A stretch of DNA of 64,000 nucleotides from Rathayibacter sp. SW19 (GTDB lineage: Bacteria > Actinomycetota > Actinomycetes > Actinomycetales > Microbacteriaceae). The notes under the pieces are model-generated. The model did no database searches, was not told where the DNA came from, and worked only from the letters and a program-made list of their open reading frames with translations. Made by a program: the position numbers and the translations under genes. Location: assembly GCF_030866825.1 (NCBI RefSeq), contig NZ_CP133020.1, positions 1,488,001 to 1,552,000 of the forward strand, read 5' to 3'. Positions 16,566 through 25,401 of the stretch are shown piece by piece; positions within the stretch are counted from its first letter, which is position 1, and each line of letters begins with the position of its first letter.

Positions 16566-17411
16566 GTGACAGGCAAGACGCAGGTCGATGCGTCCGCGCC
16601 GCTGACGGCATCCGTTCGTGCGGGGCGTCCGCTGAAATCGCTCTATGCCGGCAACGCGACGTCGGTGCTGCAGCGAGGTTGGCTGGCAACGCGCAGCACC
16701 AACTGGCTGGTGATGCTCTCCGGCTTCTTCGAGCCGATCTTCTACCTGCTTTCACTCGGTATCGGGCTTGGGTCCCTGGTCGGCACGGTGGCCGTTGCGG
16801 ATGGCCGACCAATTCCGTATGCGGCTTTCATCGCGCCTGCACTGCTGGCGACGGCCGCGATGAACGGTGCTGTCTACGACTCGACCTGGAACGTGTTCTT
16901 CAAGATGCGGTTCGCGAAGCTGTACGAGGGCATGCTGTCCACCTCGCTCGGACCGCTGGATGTCGCGCTCGGCGAGATTCTGCTCGCCCTGGCGCGTGGC
17001 GGAATCTACGCGATCGGATTCATGATCGTCATGCAGGCGATCGGGTTGAATCTGTCGTGGTGGGCGCTGCTGGCGTTGCCCGCTGTGCTGTTGATTGCGT
17101 TCGGGTTCGCGAGTTTCGGCATGGGGATCACCAGCTACATGAAGACATTTCAGCAAATGGACTGGATCAACTTCATCATGCTGCCGATGTTCCTGCTGTC
17201 GGCCACGTTCTTTCCGCTCAGCGTGTATCCGCCCGCGATCCAATGGATTATTCAGGCGATGCCACTGTGGCACGGCGTCGAGTTGATCCGCGGCCTGACC
17301 ACGGGCGTCGTGAATGTGGCGCTGCTCTGGCACGTGCTCTACTTCGTGGTGATGATTGTGCTGGGTCTGATCCTGACCACCCGTCGCCTGCGCACCCTCT
17401 TCCTGGATTAA
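16566..17411 (+). CDS. ABC-2 type transporter permease
   Basis: The 281-residue protein has six hydrophobic segments and the ABC-2 pattern also seen in its upstream partner (FEPIFYLLSLGIGLGSLVG, LLSATFFPLSVYP, PLWHGVELIRGL). It is the second membrane half of the exporter encoded with the DrrA-like ATPase. GTG 16566 is the only start before the conserved region that is not followed by an early stop. The substrate is unknown; drug or cell-envelope lipid export is typical for the family. Confidence 0.9.
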   Translation: MTGKTQVDASAPLTASVRAGRPLKSLYAGNATSVLQRGWLATRSTNWLVMLSGFFEPIFYLLSLGIGLGSLVGTVAVADGRPIPYAAFIAPALLATAAMNGAVYDSTWNVFFKMRFAKLYEGMLSTSLGPLDVALGEILLALARGGIYAIGFMIVMQAIGLNLSWWALLALPAVLLIAFGFASFGMGITSYMKTFQQMDWINFIMLPMFLLSATFFPLSVYPPAIQWIIQAMPLWHGVELIRGLTTGVVNVALLWHVLYFVVMIVLGLILTTRRLRTLFLD

Positions 17412-17492
17412 CCCACCCTCGCGCACCTCGCCCCGACCAACCCATTTCCGCACCTCAGCGGCAGAGGCGACGGGGAGGGAGGGGGAGGGCAG

Positions 17493-18842
17493 TCAGGTGT
17501 CGATGTCGACGTCTTTGGTCTCGCGGCTGATCAGGAGCGCCACGAGGGTCAGCACGGCCATTGCCGAGAGGTAGAGGCCGACCCAGAACGGGCTGCCGCC
17601 GCCCGCAGACCATAGAGCGACGGCGATGAACGGTGCGACCGCTGCGCCGAGGATCGAGCTGACGTTGTATGAGATGCCCGAGCCGGTGTAACGCACGTTG
17701 GTCGGGAACAGTTCGGGCAGCAGGGCGCCCATGGGCCCAAACGTCGCGCCCATCAGGGTGAAGCCGAGGATCAGGAACAGCATCACGCCGACGAAACCGG
17801 CGCCGAGCATCGGCACGAACAGGAACCCGAACACGATGATGCAGATCGTCACCCAGATCAGGGTTTTGCGTCGCCCGAACCGATCGGCCCAGGGGCCGGA
17901 GAGCATGGTGAACGCTCCGAAGAACACAACGCCGACGATCGACATGATGACGAATGTCGTGTAGTTGTAGCCGAGGCCCGGAAGCGCGGCATCCGTAGCC
18001 GAGGTTCCATAGCTCAAGACGAACGTGGTCATCAGGTAGAACAGCACATAGGTGGCCAGCATGAAGAAGGTGCCGAGGATCAGCTGACGCCAGTTGTCTT
18101 TTAGCACCGCGGCAAGCGGCAACTTCTTGACCTTGCCCCTCTTCACGGTGTCGGTGAACGCAGCGCTTTCGACCAGGTGCAGCCGCACCCACACGCCGAT
18201 GATGACCATGACTACCGAGAACCAGAACGGAACCCGCCAGCCCCAGGCGAGGAACGCATCCGACGGAGCGCCGCCGGTGCCGGGAAGCACGGCGGCGATC
18301 ACGAGGAACAGGCCGTTCGCGACGATGTAGCCGAGCGGGGCGCCGAGTTGCGGGAATGTGCCATACCAAGCGCGTTTGCCGGCCGGGGCGTTCTCTGTCG
18401 CGACGAGGGCTGCACCGCTCCACTCTCCGCCGAGCGCGAAGCCCTGCGCCAGCCGCAGGATGACCAGCAACAGCGGGGCGAACCAGCCCGCGAGCGCATA
18501 GGTGGGCAGGAAACCGATCAGAAACGTCGCGATGCCCATCGTCATCAGTGAGGCGACCAGCGTGACCTTGCGTCCGTGTGTGTCACCGATGTGGCCGAAG
18601 AAGATCGCGCCGATCGGGCGGGCCACCATGGCCGCTCCGAACACCGCGAACGACGCCAGAAGCGCCGTCGTCGGGTTGCCGGTAGGAAAGAACAAATGCG
18701 GAAACACGAGCACGGCTGCCGTCGCATAGACGTAGAAGTCGTAGAACTCGATGGTCGTGCCGATCATGCTCGCGAGGATCACGCGACCGCGCGGGTTGGC
18801 CGGTTGGGACGGAACGACTGTCGCGGACAAGGGGGTCGTCAT
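17493..18842 (-). CDS. MFS transporter, metabolite:H+ symporter (MHS) family
   Basis: The 449-residue protein has twelve hydrophobic segments. MHS-family marks include IGTTIEFYDFYVYATAAVLVF near the N-terminus, the loop 2-3 motif GHIGDTHGRKVTL, and RLAQGFALGGEWSGAALVATE. Members import organic acids, shikimate, proline or betaine with protons; the substrate here cannot be called. ATG 18842 is chosen over 18866 because AGGAG lies eight bases before it. It converges with the ABC-2 permease gene across 81 bp without an obvious hairpin. Confidence 0.92.
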   Translation of the reverse strand: MTTPLSATVVPSQPANPRGRVILASMIGTTIEFYDFYVYATAAVLVFPHLFFPTGNPTTALLASFAVFGAAMVARPIGAIFFGHIGDTHGRKVTLVASLMTMGIATFLIGFLPTYALAGWFAPLLLVILRLAQGFALGGEWSGAALVATENAPAGKRAWYGTFPQLGAPLGYIVANGLFLVIAAVLPGTGGAPSDAFLAWGWRVPFWFSVVMVIIGVWVRLHLVESAAFTDTVKRGKVKKLPLAAVLKDNWRQLILGTFFMLATYVLFYLMTTFVLSYGTSATDAALPGLGYNYTTFVIMSIVGVVFFGAFTMLSGPWADRFGRRKTLIWVTICIIVFGFLFVPMLGAGFVGVMLFLILGFTLMGATFGPMGALLPELFPTNVRYTGSGISYNVSSILGAAVAPFIAVALWSAGGGSPFWVGLYLSAMAVLTLVALLISRETKDVDIDT

Positions 18843-18961
18843 GAGAGAAACTCCTGCGGACTTCATCGAATGGATGCGGTAGACACACTATTCCTGTTCG
18901 ACCGTTCGCGGAGAATGATCACCCGCCGGCACCAGGGTGAAGCACGAGAGGGCGGGTTCGT

Positions 18962-18967
18962 TAGGCT
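18962..18967 (+). promoter_or_regulatory. -10 hexamer of a probable leaderless promoter (DUF2269 gene)
   Basis: TAGGCT ends six bases before the ATG at 18974 and there is no Shine-Dalgarno, the geometry of leaderless actinobacterial transcripts. An identical hexamer with identical spacing precedes ptsI at 36052. Confidence 0.65.
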
Positions 18968-18973
18968 GGTGCG

Positions 18974-19453
18974 ATGGATACAGTACTTTCAATTCTTCAC
19001 GTGGCTGGTGCCGTCTTCATCGTCGGGCCGATGGCCATACTTCCGATGACCGCCATGCGCTCGGTGCGAGCCGGCGATGGCGCTCAAGTTGCCCGGCTCG
19101 CGAAGTCGACCAACCTGTTCACCCTGCTGTCACTGCTCGTCGTCGTGTTTGGCTTTGGCGTCCTCGGCATGGCGAGCGGGAAGCATATTCCGACGTTCGC
19201 CAGTACCTGGATCTGGCTGTCGATCGTGCTCTACGCGATCGCGCTGATCCTGAGTCTGGTGCTTGTCGTTCCTACCATGCGCAAGGCAGCGGCCGCGCTG
19301 CAGACATCGGGCACCGCCGGGGCGCCAGCCGGGTCCGGCAGCGCAGCGGATGCAGCGCCAGCCGCCAGCAGGTACCCCGCGATCGCCGCCGGCTCGGGAA
19401 TCGCATCGCTCCTGTTGCTGGCCGTCGTCGTGCTGATGGTCTGGAAGCCGTAG
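18974..19453 (+). CDS. DUF2269-like small integral membrane protein
   Basis: The 159-residue protein has four hydrophobic segments and a small Ala/Gly-rich loop before the last one. It resembles predicted integral membrane proteins of the DUF2269 family (VLSILHVAGAVFIVGPMAI at the N-terminus, a charged SVRAGDGAQVARLAKST loop). Function unknown. It appears to be translated from a leaderless mRNA and is transcribed alone. Confidence 0.75.
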   Translation: MDTVLSILHVAGAVFIVGPMAILPMTAMRSVRAGDGAQVARLAKSTNLFTLLSLLVVVFGFGVLGMASGKHIPTFASTWIWLSIVLYAIALILSLVLVVPTMRKAAAALQTSGTAGAPAGSGSAADAAPAASRYPAIAAGSGIASLLLLAVVVLMVWKP

Positions 19454-19468
19454 CCCGAATCCTCCGTG

Positions 19469-19491
19469 CGGCTGTTGGGTCCGCACAGCCG
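19469..19491. terminator. Hairpin between DUF2269 gene and riboflavin operon
   Basis: CGGCTGT (19469-19475) and ACAGCCG (19485-19491) form a 7-bp stem in the 52-bp gap between convergent transcription units. Confidence 0.5.
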
Positions 19492-19505
19492 TGCGCACTC
19501 TTGGC

Positions 19506-19604
19506 CTATCGCAGGTTGAACAGCAGCGTCGTGCCGACCGAGAACACGACGAATACGACGATCACGATGATGGCGATGAGGGCGAGCCTCCGTCGATTCA
19601 TCAT
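19506..19604 (-). CDS. Small single-span membrane protein downstream of ribH
   Basis: This 32-residue frame reads MMNRRRLALIAIIVIVVF and continues VVFSVGTTLLFNLR: positive N-terminus, one uninterrupted hydrophobic helix of about 20 residues, and a short tail, so it should be a type II-like membrane peptide. It begins ten bases after the ribH stop and would be the last gene of the rib operon. No strong ribosome-binding site is visible before the tandem ATGs, so translation may be coupled or weak. Function unknown; small size makes it uncertain, although composition and position favour a real gene. Confidence 0.55.
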   Translation of the reverse strand: MMNRRRLALIAIIVIVVFVVFSVGTTLLFNLR

Positions 19605-19613
19605 GGCCCAACG

Positions 19614-20099
19614 CTAGCGCGTTTGGTCGCGCACCGACGCCAGGATGCGCGCGGTCGCCACTGCCGCGTTGGCTGCTTCTGCGCCCTTGTCTTCCTTCGA
19701 TCCTGCGAAGCCGGCGCGGTCAAGGCCTTGCTGCTCGTCGTCCAGGGTGAGCACGCCGAAGCCGACCGGTTTTCCGGTGTCCAACGCGACACGGGTCAGG
19801 CCATCCGTCGCTGCCGAGGCGACGAAGTCGAAGTGCGGAGTCCCGCCGCGGATGATCACGCCGAGGGCGACAACGGCATCCGCCCCGGATTCCAGGGCCG
19901 CCTTGCAGACGACAGGCAGCTCAAAACTGCCGGGCACGCGCAGCACGTCGAAGGACGCACCGCTGGCGGTCAGCGCCCGCGTAGCGCCGTCGAGCAGGCC
20001 GGTTGCGATCTGCTCGTGCCAGGTTCCTGCGACCACGGTGACGCGCAGTCCCGTTCCGTCTGCGGGTTCTGCTGCGGTGGGTGCTCCTGCTCCGCTCAT
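19614..20099 (-). CDS. ribH: 6,7-dimethyl-8-ribityllumazine synthase
   Basis: The 161-residue enzyme condenses 5-amino-6-ribitylamino-uracil with dihydroxybutanone phosphate, the penultimate step of riboflavin synthesis. Typical elements are the FDVLRVPGSFELP stretch, ADAVVALGVIIRGGTPHFDFV with the active-site histidine, and PVGFGVLTLDDEQQGLDRAG. Its ATG overlaps the ribBA stop (ATGA). It is the last recognised enzyme gene of the rib operon. Confidence 0.97.
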   Translation of the reverse strand: MSGAGAPTAAEPADGTGLRVTVVAGTWHEQIATGLLDGATRALTASGASFDVLRVPGSFELPVVCKAALESGADAVVALGVIIRGGTPHFDFVASAATDGLTRVALDTGKPVGFGVLTLDDEQQGLDRAGFAGSKEDKGAEAANAAVATARILASVRDQTR

Positions 20100-21379
20100 G
20101 CGCGTGTTCCTTCCGGGGCGATCGTGGTGGTGAGCGGAAAGGGCAGGGTGTGCCCCATCCGGTCTCGTTTGGTCTCCAGGTAGTGCTCGTTTTCAGCGCC
20201 GGCGCCGACGATCAGCGGTACCATCCGCTCGACGGCGGTTCCGTGCGCCTGCAACTGGCGTGCCTTTTCCGGGTTGTTGGTCAGCAACCGCACGGAGTGA
20301 ATGCCGAGGTCCTCCAGAATTGCGGATGCCGCGCCGTAGTCACGCGCGTCGATCGGCAGGCCGAGCGCGAGGTTCGCGTCGAGGGTGTCGAGCCCCTCTT
20401 CTTGCAGTTTGTATGCGCGCAGCTTGTTGATCAGTCCAATGCCACGACCCTCGTGCCCGCGCAGGTAGACGACGACCCCGCCGTCGCGCTGGATCGTGTC
20501 GAGGGCCGCGTTCAACTGCGGCCCGCACTCGCATTTGAGTGAGCCGAATGCCTCGCCGGTGAGGCACTCCGAGTGCACGCGCACCAGCATGCCGGTCGCG
20601 GACGTGTCGCCTGCGACGATCGCCACGTGGTCTGCACCGGTCATTCGGTCGCGATACGCCCTGATCTTGAATGGCCCGTGCGTGGTCGGCACGGTGGTCT
20701 CGACCTCGAAGATCACCCGCGCGGATTCCGGAATCGCCTCGACCGGTGTGACTCCGACGGGAGTGTCCCCGTGCATTGCGTCAAGATACTCGATCAACGC
20801 TTCGATCGTGATGACTGGGATGCTCTCCCTCTCGCCCAACTCGATCAGTTCCGGCAGGCGCATCATCTCGCCGTCGTCAGCGACGATCTCGCCGATCACA
20901 CCGACCGGGGTCAGGTTCGCCAGTTTGAGCAGGTCGACGGTGGCCTCGGTGTGGCCGCCGCGTTCACGCACACCGCCGTCGCGTGCGCGCAGCGGCAGGA
21001 TGTGGCCGGGGCGGTGCAGGCTGGTTGCCGTTGCAGCCGGATCGGCCAGAACCCGCAGTGTGTGGGCGCGGTCCGCTGCGCTGATGCCGGTGCTCAGCCG
21101 GTCCGCAGCGTCCACGCTGACCGTGTAGTTCGTGCCGAGCACGTCTTCGTTGTCGACGACCATCACGGGCAAACCGAGAAAATCGGCGCGTTCGTTTGTC
21201 ATCGGTGCGCAGAGAAAACCGGAGGTGTTGCGCACCGTCCAGGCGATCCATTCCTGCGATGCCAACTCTGCTGCGAGGATGACGTCACCCTCGTTCTCGC
21301 GGCTCTCGTTGTCTGCGACGATGACCGGTCGCCCAGCGCGCAACTGCGCCAGGGCTTCGGGGATTGTTGCGAGGCTCAT
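20096..21379 (-). CDS. ribBA: Bifunctional dihydroxybutanone-phosphate synthase / GTP cyclohydrolase II
   Basis: The 427-residue protein joins two riboflavin entry enzymes. The N-terminal half (about 1-205) is RibB with the acidic DNESRENEGD loop and RPGHILPLRA; the C-terminal half is RibA with the zinc-binding cysteines in HSECLTGEAFGSLKCECG and GHEGRGIGL. They supply dihydroxybutanone phosphate and the pyrimidine precursor. Start overlaps the ribE stop, showing coupling. Confidence 0.97.
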   Translation of the reverse strand: MSLATIPEALAQLRAGRPVIVADNESRENEGDVILAAELASQEWIAWTVRNTSGFLCAPMTNERADFLGLPVMVVDNEDVLGTNYTVSVDAADRLSTGISAADRAHTLRVLADPAATATSLHRPGHILPLRARDGGVRERGGHTEATVDLLKLANLTPVGVIGEIVADDGEMMRLPELIELGERESIPVITIEALIEYLDAMHGDTPVGVTPVEAIPESARVIFEVETTVPTTHGPFKIRAYRDRMTGADHVAIVAGDTSATGMLVRVHSECLTGEAFGSLKCECGPQLNAALDTIQRDGGVVVYLRGHEGRGIGLINKLRAYKLQEEGLDTLDANLALGLPIDARDYGAASAILEDLGIHSVRLLTNNPEKARQLQAHGTAVERMVPLIVGAGAENEHYLETKRDRMGHTLPFPLTTTIAPEGTRA

Positions 21380-22131
21380 TTCTCGCTCCTTGCGTGATAG
21401 CGGTCGGATTCTGCTGTGTCGTTCGTAAGCGCGGTGTCGCTGATAAGGGGTGTGACGTTGGTGAGCGCTGTGGCGTGGGCGCCTGCCGTGGCGCTGATCG
21501 GTGACGACGCGAGCGCGCCGACCGAAAGCATCCGTTCGACGTGGCGGGCCAGGATGTCCGTCTCGATGTTGACGGCGTCGCCGACGACGCCTTCCCCGAG
21601 CGTGGTGGCCGTCAGCGTTTCGGGGATGAGGGAGACCTCGAACCAGGCGTCGCGCAGACCGGGGGCATCCGAATCGGCGCCGACGGCGCTGACCGTCAGC
21701 GAGATGCCGTCGATCGCGATCGACCCCTTGCGCACGACCAGCGGTGCCAGCTCAGCGGCGAGGCTCAGTCGCACAATGCGCCAGGCGCCGCCATCCGTCG
21801 TCGAGAGGATGCGCGCGGTGCCGTCGATGTGCCCCTGCACGATATGGCCGCCGATGCGGTCGCCGACGGCGGCAGCCCGCTCAAGGTTGACCCGGCGGCC
21901 GATAGCCGCGGTGCCGAGAGTGCTCATCGTGAGTGTCTCCGCCATGACGTCGGCGGTGAAGCTGTCTGCGGTGTGGTCGACGACGGTCAGGCAGACGCCG
22001 CTGACTGAGATCGAGTCGCCGTGACGGGCGTCCGAGACGACGAGCGGGCCGCGCACGGTGATCCGTGCGGCGTCTGCCGTGCGCTGCACGTCGGTGATCT
22101 CGCCGACCTCTTCGATGATTCCGGTGAACAC
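21376..22131 (-). CDS. ribE: Riboflavin synthase alpha chain
   Basis: The enzyme dismutates two 6,7-dimethyl-8-ribityllumazine molecules to riboflavin. It begins with the invariant MFTGIIEEVG and contains two lumazine-binding repeats, each with a SVSGVCLTV- or SIAIDGISLTVS-like segment. At 251 residues it is longer than the usual 200-215, because a Ser/Thr/Ala-rich tail of about 40 residues (ALTNVTPLISDTALTNDTAE) follows the second domain. It starts two bases after the ribD stop. Confidence 0.96.
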   Translation of the reverse strand: MFTGIIEEVGEITDVQRTADAARITVRGPLVVSDARHGDSISVSGVCLTVVDHTADSFTADVMAETLTMSTLGTAAIGRRVNLERAAAVGDRIGGHIVQGHIDGTARILSTTDGGAWRIVRLSLAAELAPLVVRKGSIAIDGISLTVSAVGADSDAPGLRDAWFEVSLIPETLTATTLGEGVVGDAVNIETDILARHVERMLSVGALASSPISATAGAHATALTNVTPLISDTALTNDTAESDRYHARSEK

Positions 22132-22133
22132 GG

Positions 22134-23243
22134 TTAGGCACCTCTTGTCTGGTCAGTCGTGTCTGCTGGGTCTGTCATGTCTGCTGGGTCTGTCTGGTCT
22201 GTCTGGTCTGCTGGGGCCGTTGGTCGGCTCGCCACCGGCCGCGCGACGACGAGCAGGTCGTGGCCGAGTTGTTCGATCGCGGAGAACTCCAGTCGGTGCT
22301 GTTCTGTGATGGTGCGAACGCCGATGTCGCCCAGCGCCATGCGGTCTCCGCCGAGCAGCGTCGGTGCCAGGTAGATCAGGTATTCGTCGACGAGGCCGGC
22401 GCACACCAGGGCGCTGGCGAGGGTCGGGCCGCCTTCGACAAACGCACGCCGGATGCCCCGGTGCCGCAGGTCGGCAAGAAGCGCGTCGAGGTCGTGGCTG
22501 CGCGCGAAGACCGGCGTGCGTGGGTGACGTCGCACAGCGGCATCCGCCGGAATCTCGCGGTGCCCGATGATCACCGGCACGGGTTGCCGCGGCAGGAGTT
22601 CGCCGCCGTCGCCGCGGGCGGTCAACGCTGGGTCGTCAGCGAGGACGGTTCCAGTGCCGACGATGATTGCATCGGATGCTTCGCGCTGCTCGTGCACGCG
22701 TTGCCGCGCGGCCGTTCCGGTAATCCACCGGCTTGACCCGTCGGCCGCCGCGGTGCGGCCGTCCAGGCTGCTGGCCCATTTGAGGGTGATGAACGGGCGG
22801 CCGAGGCGGGCGGCAATAAGCCAGTCGCCGAGGAATGCGGTCGCCTCTGCCTCGAGAACCCCCGAAATCACCTCGACTCCGGCTTCGCGCAAACGGGCGG
22901 CTCCGCCCGCGGCTGCGCGGTCGGGGTCGGATACTGCGAAGACGACGCGAGCGACGCCCGCCGCGATCAGTGCTTCGCTGCACGGTCCGGTTCGCCCGGT
23001 GTGGTTGCACGGTTCGAGGGTGACGATCGCTGTTGCCCCGCGTGCGTCATCGCTTCCAATCGACTGCAGTGCGGCGACCTCGGCATGCGGCGTGCCGGCG
23101 CCCTGATGCCAGCCCTCTGCGATGACGGTGCCCGAGGTGTCCACAATGACGCAGCCCACGCGGGGATTGACACCGCGGTCCGGTCCGCGAGAGGCGAGCT
23201 CGAGCGCACGGCGCATCGCCACGTCGTAGCGCTCGCTGCTCAT
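22134..23243 (-). CDS. ribD: Bifunctional riboflavin deaminase/reductase
   Basis: The 369-residue protein has an N-terminal zinc deaminase domain (HAEVAAL and PCNHTGRTGPC, the metal and proton-shuttle residues) and a C-terminal reductase domain. It performs the second and third steps of the GTP branch. The extreme C-terminus is a run of Asp/Thr/Ala repeats (QTDPADMTDPADTTDQ) encoded by an 18-bp-type repeat, not conserved in the family. It is the first gene of the operon, about 100 bp after an FMN riboswitch. Confidence 0.95.
   Translation of the reverse strand: MSSERYDVAMRRALELASRGPDRGVNPRVGCVIVDTSGTVIAEGWHQGAGTPHAEVAALQSIGSDDARGATAIVTLEPCNHTGRTGPCSEALIAAGVARVVFAVSDPDRAAAGGAARLREAGVEVISGVLEAEATAFLGDWLIAARLGRPFITLKWASSLDGRTAAADGSSRWITGTAARQRVHEQREASDAIIVGTGTVLADDPALTARGDGGELLPRQPVPVIIGHREIPADAAVRRHPRTPVFARSHDLDALLADLRHRGIRRAFVEGGPTLASALVCAGLVDEYLIYLAPTLLGGDRMALGDIGVRTITEQHRLEFSAIEQLGHDLLVVARPVASRPTAPADQTDQTDPADMTDPADTTDQTRGA
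22140..22215 (-). repeat. Degenerate 18-bp-type tandem repeat at the ribD 3' end
   Basis: Successive blocks of GCAGACATGACAGACCCA type encode the Asp/Thr-rich tail of RibD up to its stop. Units vary in length but keep the frame. Confidence 0.75.
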
Positions 23244-23335
23244 CCGGTCTCCGTCAGGTTGTCTGAGACGGGCTCCGGGGCTGGTTCGGCAGATCGCCGC
23301 TCACGCACGAGTCGGCGGGCGCCGTTCGTGCGTGC

Positions 23336-23494
23336 GTGCTTCCTCCCATCCGGACTGAGAGCGGATGCCTCGTAAGGCATTCACTCATTACCGTCGGTGC
23401 CGGAATTTCACCGGCTCAACCTTGCGAGACCATGGTCGCGCAGAGTTCGCGGACTATCACCGCCGGTTCGGACTTTCACCGACCCCGGAGCACG
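23336..23494 (-). ncRNA. FMN riboswitch (RFN element)
   Basis: Read on the minus strand the element has the RFN hallmarks in order: GGTGAAAGTCCGAACCGGCGG, then GCCGGTGAAATTCCGGC, ACCGACGGTAATGAGTG and finally AGTCCGGATGGGAGGAAG. The P1 helix pairs GTGC (23491 side) with GCAC (23336 side). It lies upstream of ribD and should reduce expression of the rib operon when FMN binds. About 90 bp separate it from the ribD start, room for the expression platform. Confidence 0.96.
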
Positions 23495-23576
23495 TTTGCT
23501 TATGCACAGTCTAATCAACGCCGGGCCGCATCGTTTATTCCGGCGTCTCCGGTGGTGCTTTGCTCTCTGCGCCGGG

Positions 23577-23627
23577 TTGCTTTCTGCGTCCGATCGCTTT
23601 CTGCGCCCGATCGCTTTCTGCACAGGG
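23577..23627 (+). repeat. 17-bp tandem repeat between the riboswitch and vapB
   Basis: Three units: TTGCTTTCTGCGTCCGA, TCGCTTTCTGCGCCCGA and TCGCTTTCTGCACAGGG. The spacer 23495-23713 otherwise shows nothing but the two divergent promoters it must contain. Confidence 0.8.
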
Positions 23628-23713
23628 CGGAGCCGAGCCCGCCAATGTTGAGCGTCACGATTCACCACGGTAGAGCGATTGCTCATTGGCGCCCGTGGCG
23701 CCATAATGGAGCC

Positions 23714-23944
23714 ATGCCCAGCATACAAATCAAGAATGTTCCAGAGCGCACCCACGCAGTGTTGCGTCAGCGTGCTGCGGCAGCCCATCAATCGCTTCAG
23801 GAATATCTCCGAAGCAAATTGGTCCAAGACGCAGCTGCCCCGACTCTCGAGGAGATCCTCGACCGTGCAGGCGGCAGAGCCGGTGGACGTGTGCCGATTG
23901 CTGCGGCGGCCGAGCTGCTGAGGGAGGAACGTGATCGTCGTTGA
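23714..23944 (+). CDS. VapB/FitA-like antitoxin
   Basis: The 76-residue protein starts with a ribbon-helix-helix motif (IQIKNVPERTHAVLRQRAAA then HQSLQEYLRSKLV) as in FitA-type antitoxins, followed by an Arg/Ala-rich tail that should wrap the toxin. CATAAT ends six bases before ATG 23714 with no Shine-Dalgarno, so the mRNA is probably leaderless. The stop overlaps the toxin start by 14 bases, giving coupled expression and autoregulation typical of these modules. Confidence 0.9.
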   Translation: MPSIQIKNVPERTHAVLRQRAAAAHQSLQEYLRSKLVQDAAAPTLEEILDRAGGRAGGRVPIAAAAELLREERDRR

Positions 23945-24323
23945 CGCCAGCGTTCTGGCTCCCGCGCTCGCGGACGACACGTCCGATGGAGACGCCGCGC
24001 GAGACGTCTTGCGCGGCGAGACGCTCATCGCGCCCGAACTGATCGACCTCGAAGTGGCTTCCGTCTGGCGACGGCACGTTTCGACCGGACAGCTTGACCC
24101 TCGCAAGGCGGACCTCGCGTTGAGAGACCTCGACGTCTTGCCGCTTCAGCGGGTGTCACATCGGGCACTGCTCACGCGTTGCTGGGCTCTTCGTGAGAAT
24201 CTGACGCTTTACGGCGCCGCATACGTCGCCCTCGCAGAACTTCTGGAGGTCGTGTTGGTCACGGGCGACAAAAAGCTCGCCAAGGCACCTGGCCTTCGCT
24301 GCCGTATTCGCGTGATCGGGTGA
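23931..24323 (+). CDS. VapC-type PIN-domain ribonuclease toxin
   Basis: The 130-residue protein is a PIN domain. The acidic metal ligands appear as Asp5 in VVDASV, Glu in LIDLEVASVW, and Asp in VTGDKKLAKA. Such toxins cut RNA, often tRNA or rRNA, when the antitoxin is degraded. It begins with GTG 23931 inside the antitoxin gene. The pair lies between the rib operon and the glycerol locus, a common position for mobile accessory modules, but no mobility gene is adjacent. Confidence 0.92.
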   Translation: MIVVDASVLAPALADDTSDGDAARDVLRGETLIAPELIDLEVASVWRRHVSTGQLDPRKADLALRDLDVLPLQRVSHRALLTRCWALRENLTLYGAAYVALAELLEVVLVTGDKKLAKAPGLRCRIRVIG

Positions 24324-24387
24324 CTGGTGGCACCACATCCGTGGGTAGCACCGCGAGAGCAACTCACGAGAGCTGCCGGCTGCGGCG

Positions 24388-25371
24388 CTACGCCTCAGAC
24401 TCGATCAGGGCGTGCGCCGTCCCCTCGTCCACGATCAAGTCTGTGACGATGCCGGCGTTCAGGGCTCCGCGCAGGCTGGCCAGCTTCGCTTTGCCCGAGA
24501 CGACGCAGATTCGGCGAGCCACGCGGCGTAGCAGACCGAGATCCGGCCCGGACGATCGGGCATTCAGCAGAAGGTCACTGTAAGACCCGTCGATACGGTA
24601 GAACACGGTCGCGACATCACCGACCACACCCTGTTTGGCCAGTGAACGAAAATCTTCTCGGTTGAGATAGCCGCCGCTGAAGACATGGCTGGGCACCTCG
24701 GCTGAGGGCGAGCCCAGGCCGAACAGTGCGACATCCATGTGCGCCTGAATGTCGAGCACTCGGCGGATGCTGCGCTCGCGCCACAGCGCCCGTTTCGTTT
24801 CCGGGTCGTCGAAGAACGCTGGAACCGGAAACTGCTGCACGTACGCCCCGTAGGCCTCCCCGAATCGGCTGAGGATCTCACTGGCATACAGGATGCCGGT
24901 CGTGCGATAGTTCGCTGCGCCGTTCAGCTGCACGATCTGCGAATTGTGCGTCTGCTTAGCGGTCAGCTGCCTGCTGATCGCGCTGACCGTCGACCCCCAG
25001 GCGACGCCCATGATCATGTTCGAGTCGAAGTATCGGCCGAGAATCCGTGCAGCGGAGATCGCCACGCGCTCGAGCCTGTCGACGTCACTGGTCTGATCCG
25101 GAACCGGAACGATCTGAGCGGCGACAGAGTAGCGCAGCATGAACTCGTTCTCCAGCCGGCCCGGTGCGCCGAGCGGTGACTGAATGCGGATGTCGACCAG
25201 CCCCGTACTGCGGGCGAAACTCAGCAGCCGGGAAATCGAGGAACGCGACGTGCGCAATTCGCGCGCGATCGCATCCATCGTCAGATCTTGCATGTAGTAC
25301 AGCTGCGCGGCGTGCAGGGCGTCCTGAACGCGAGTCGAAGAATTCGCCTGTTGTTCTCGATCGATTCGCAT
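24388..25371 (-). CDS. SorC/DeoR-type sugar-binding transcriptional regulator
   Basis: The protein (327 residues from ATG 25371) has an N-terminal helix-turn-helix (MDAIARELRTSRSSISRLLSF) and a C-terminal SorC sugar-phosphate binding domain (MGVAWGSTVSAI, IVQLNGAANY, FGLGSP, GVVGDVATVFYR). It is divergent from glpD-glpK and probably controls glycerol use, unusual because GlpR is more commonly DeoR-type. ATG 25371 with AGAGGG upstream is preferred; a GTG at 25392 would place the palindrome 25388-25401 at the start codon. Confidence 0.9.
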   Translation of the reverse strand: MRIDREQQANSSTRVQDALHAAQLYYMQDLTMDAIARELRTSRSSISRLLSFARSTGLVDIRIQSPLGAPGRLENEFMLRYSVAAQIVPVPDQTSDVDRLERVAISAARILGRYFDSNMIMGVAWGSTVSAISRQLTAKQTHNSQIVQLNGAANYRTTGILYASEILSRFGEAYGAYVQQFPVPAFFDDPETKRALWRERSIRRVLDIQAHMDVALFGLGSPSAEVPSHVFSGGYLNREDFRSLAKQGVVGDVATVFYRIDGSYSDLLLNARSSGPDLGLLRRVARRICVVSGKAKLASLRGALNAGIVTDLIVDEGTAHALIESEA

Positions 25372-25387
25372 TCCCGTGCCCTCTGAG

Positions 25388-25401
25388 TGCACATATGTGC
25401 A
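25388..25401. promoter_or_regulatory. 14-bp perfect palindrome, putative operator of the SorC-type regulator
   Basis: TGCACATATGTGCA lies in the divergent promoter between the regulator and glpD. ACGTGC is directly repeated at about 25418-25431, closer to glpD. Both are plausible binding sites. Confidence 0.6.
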
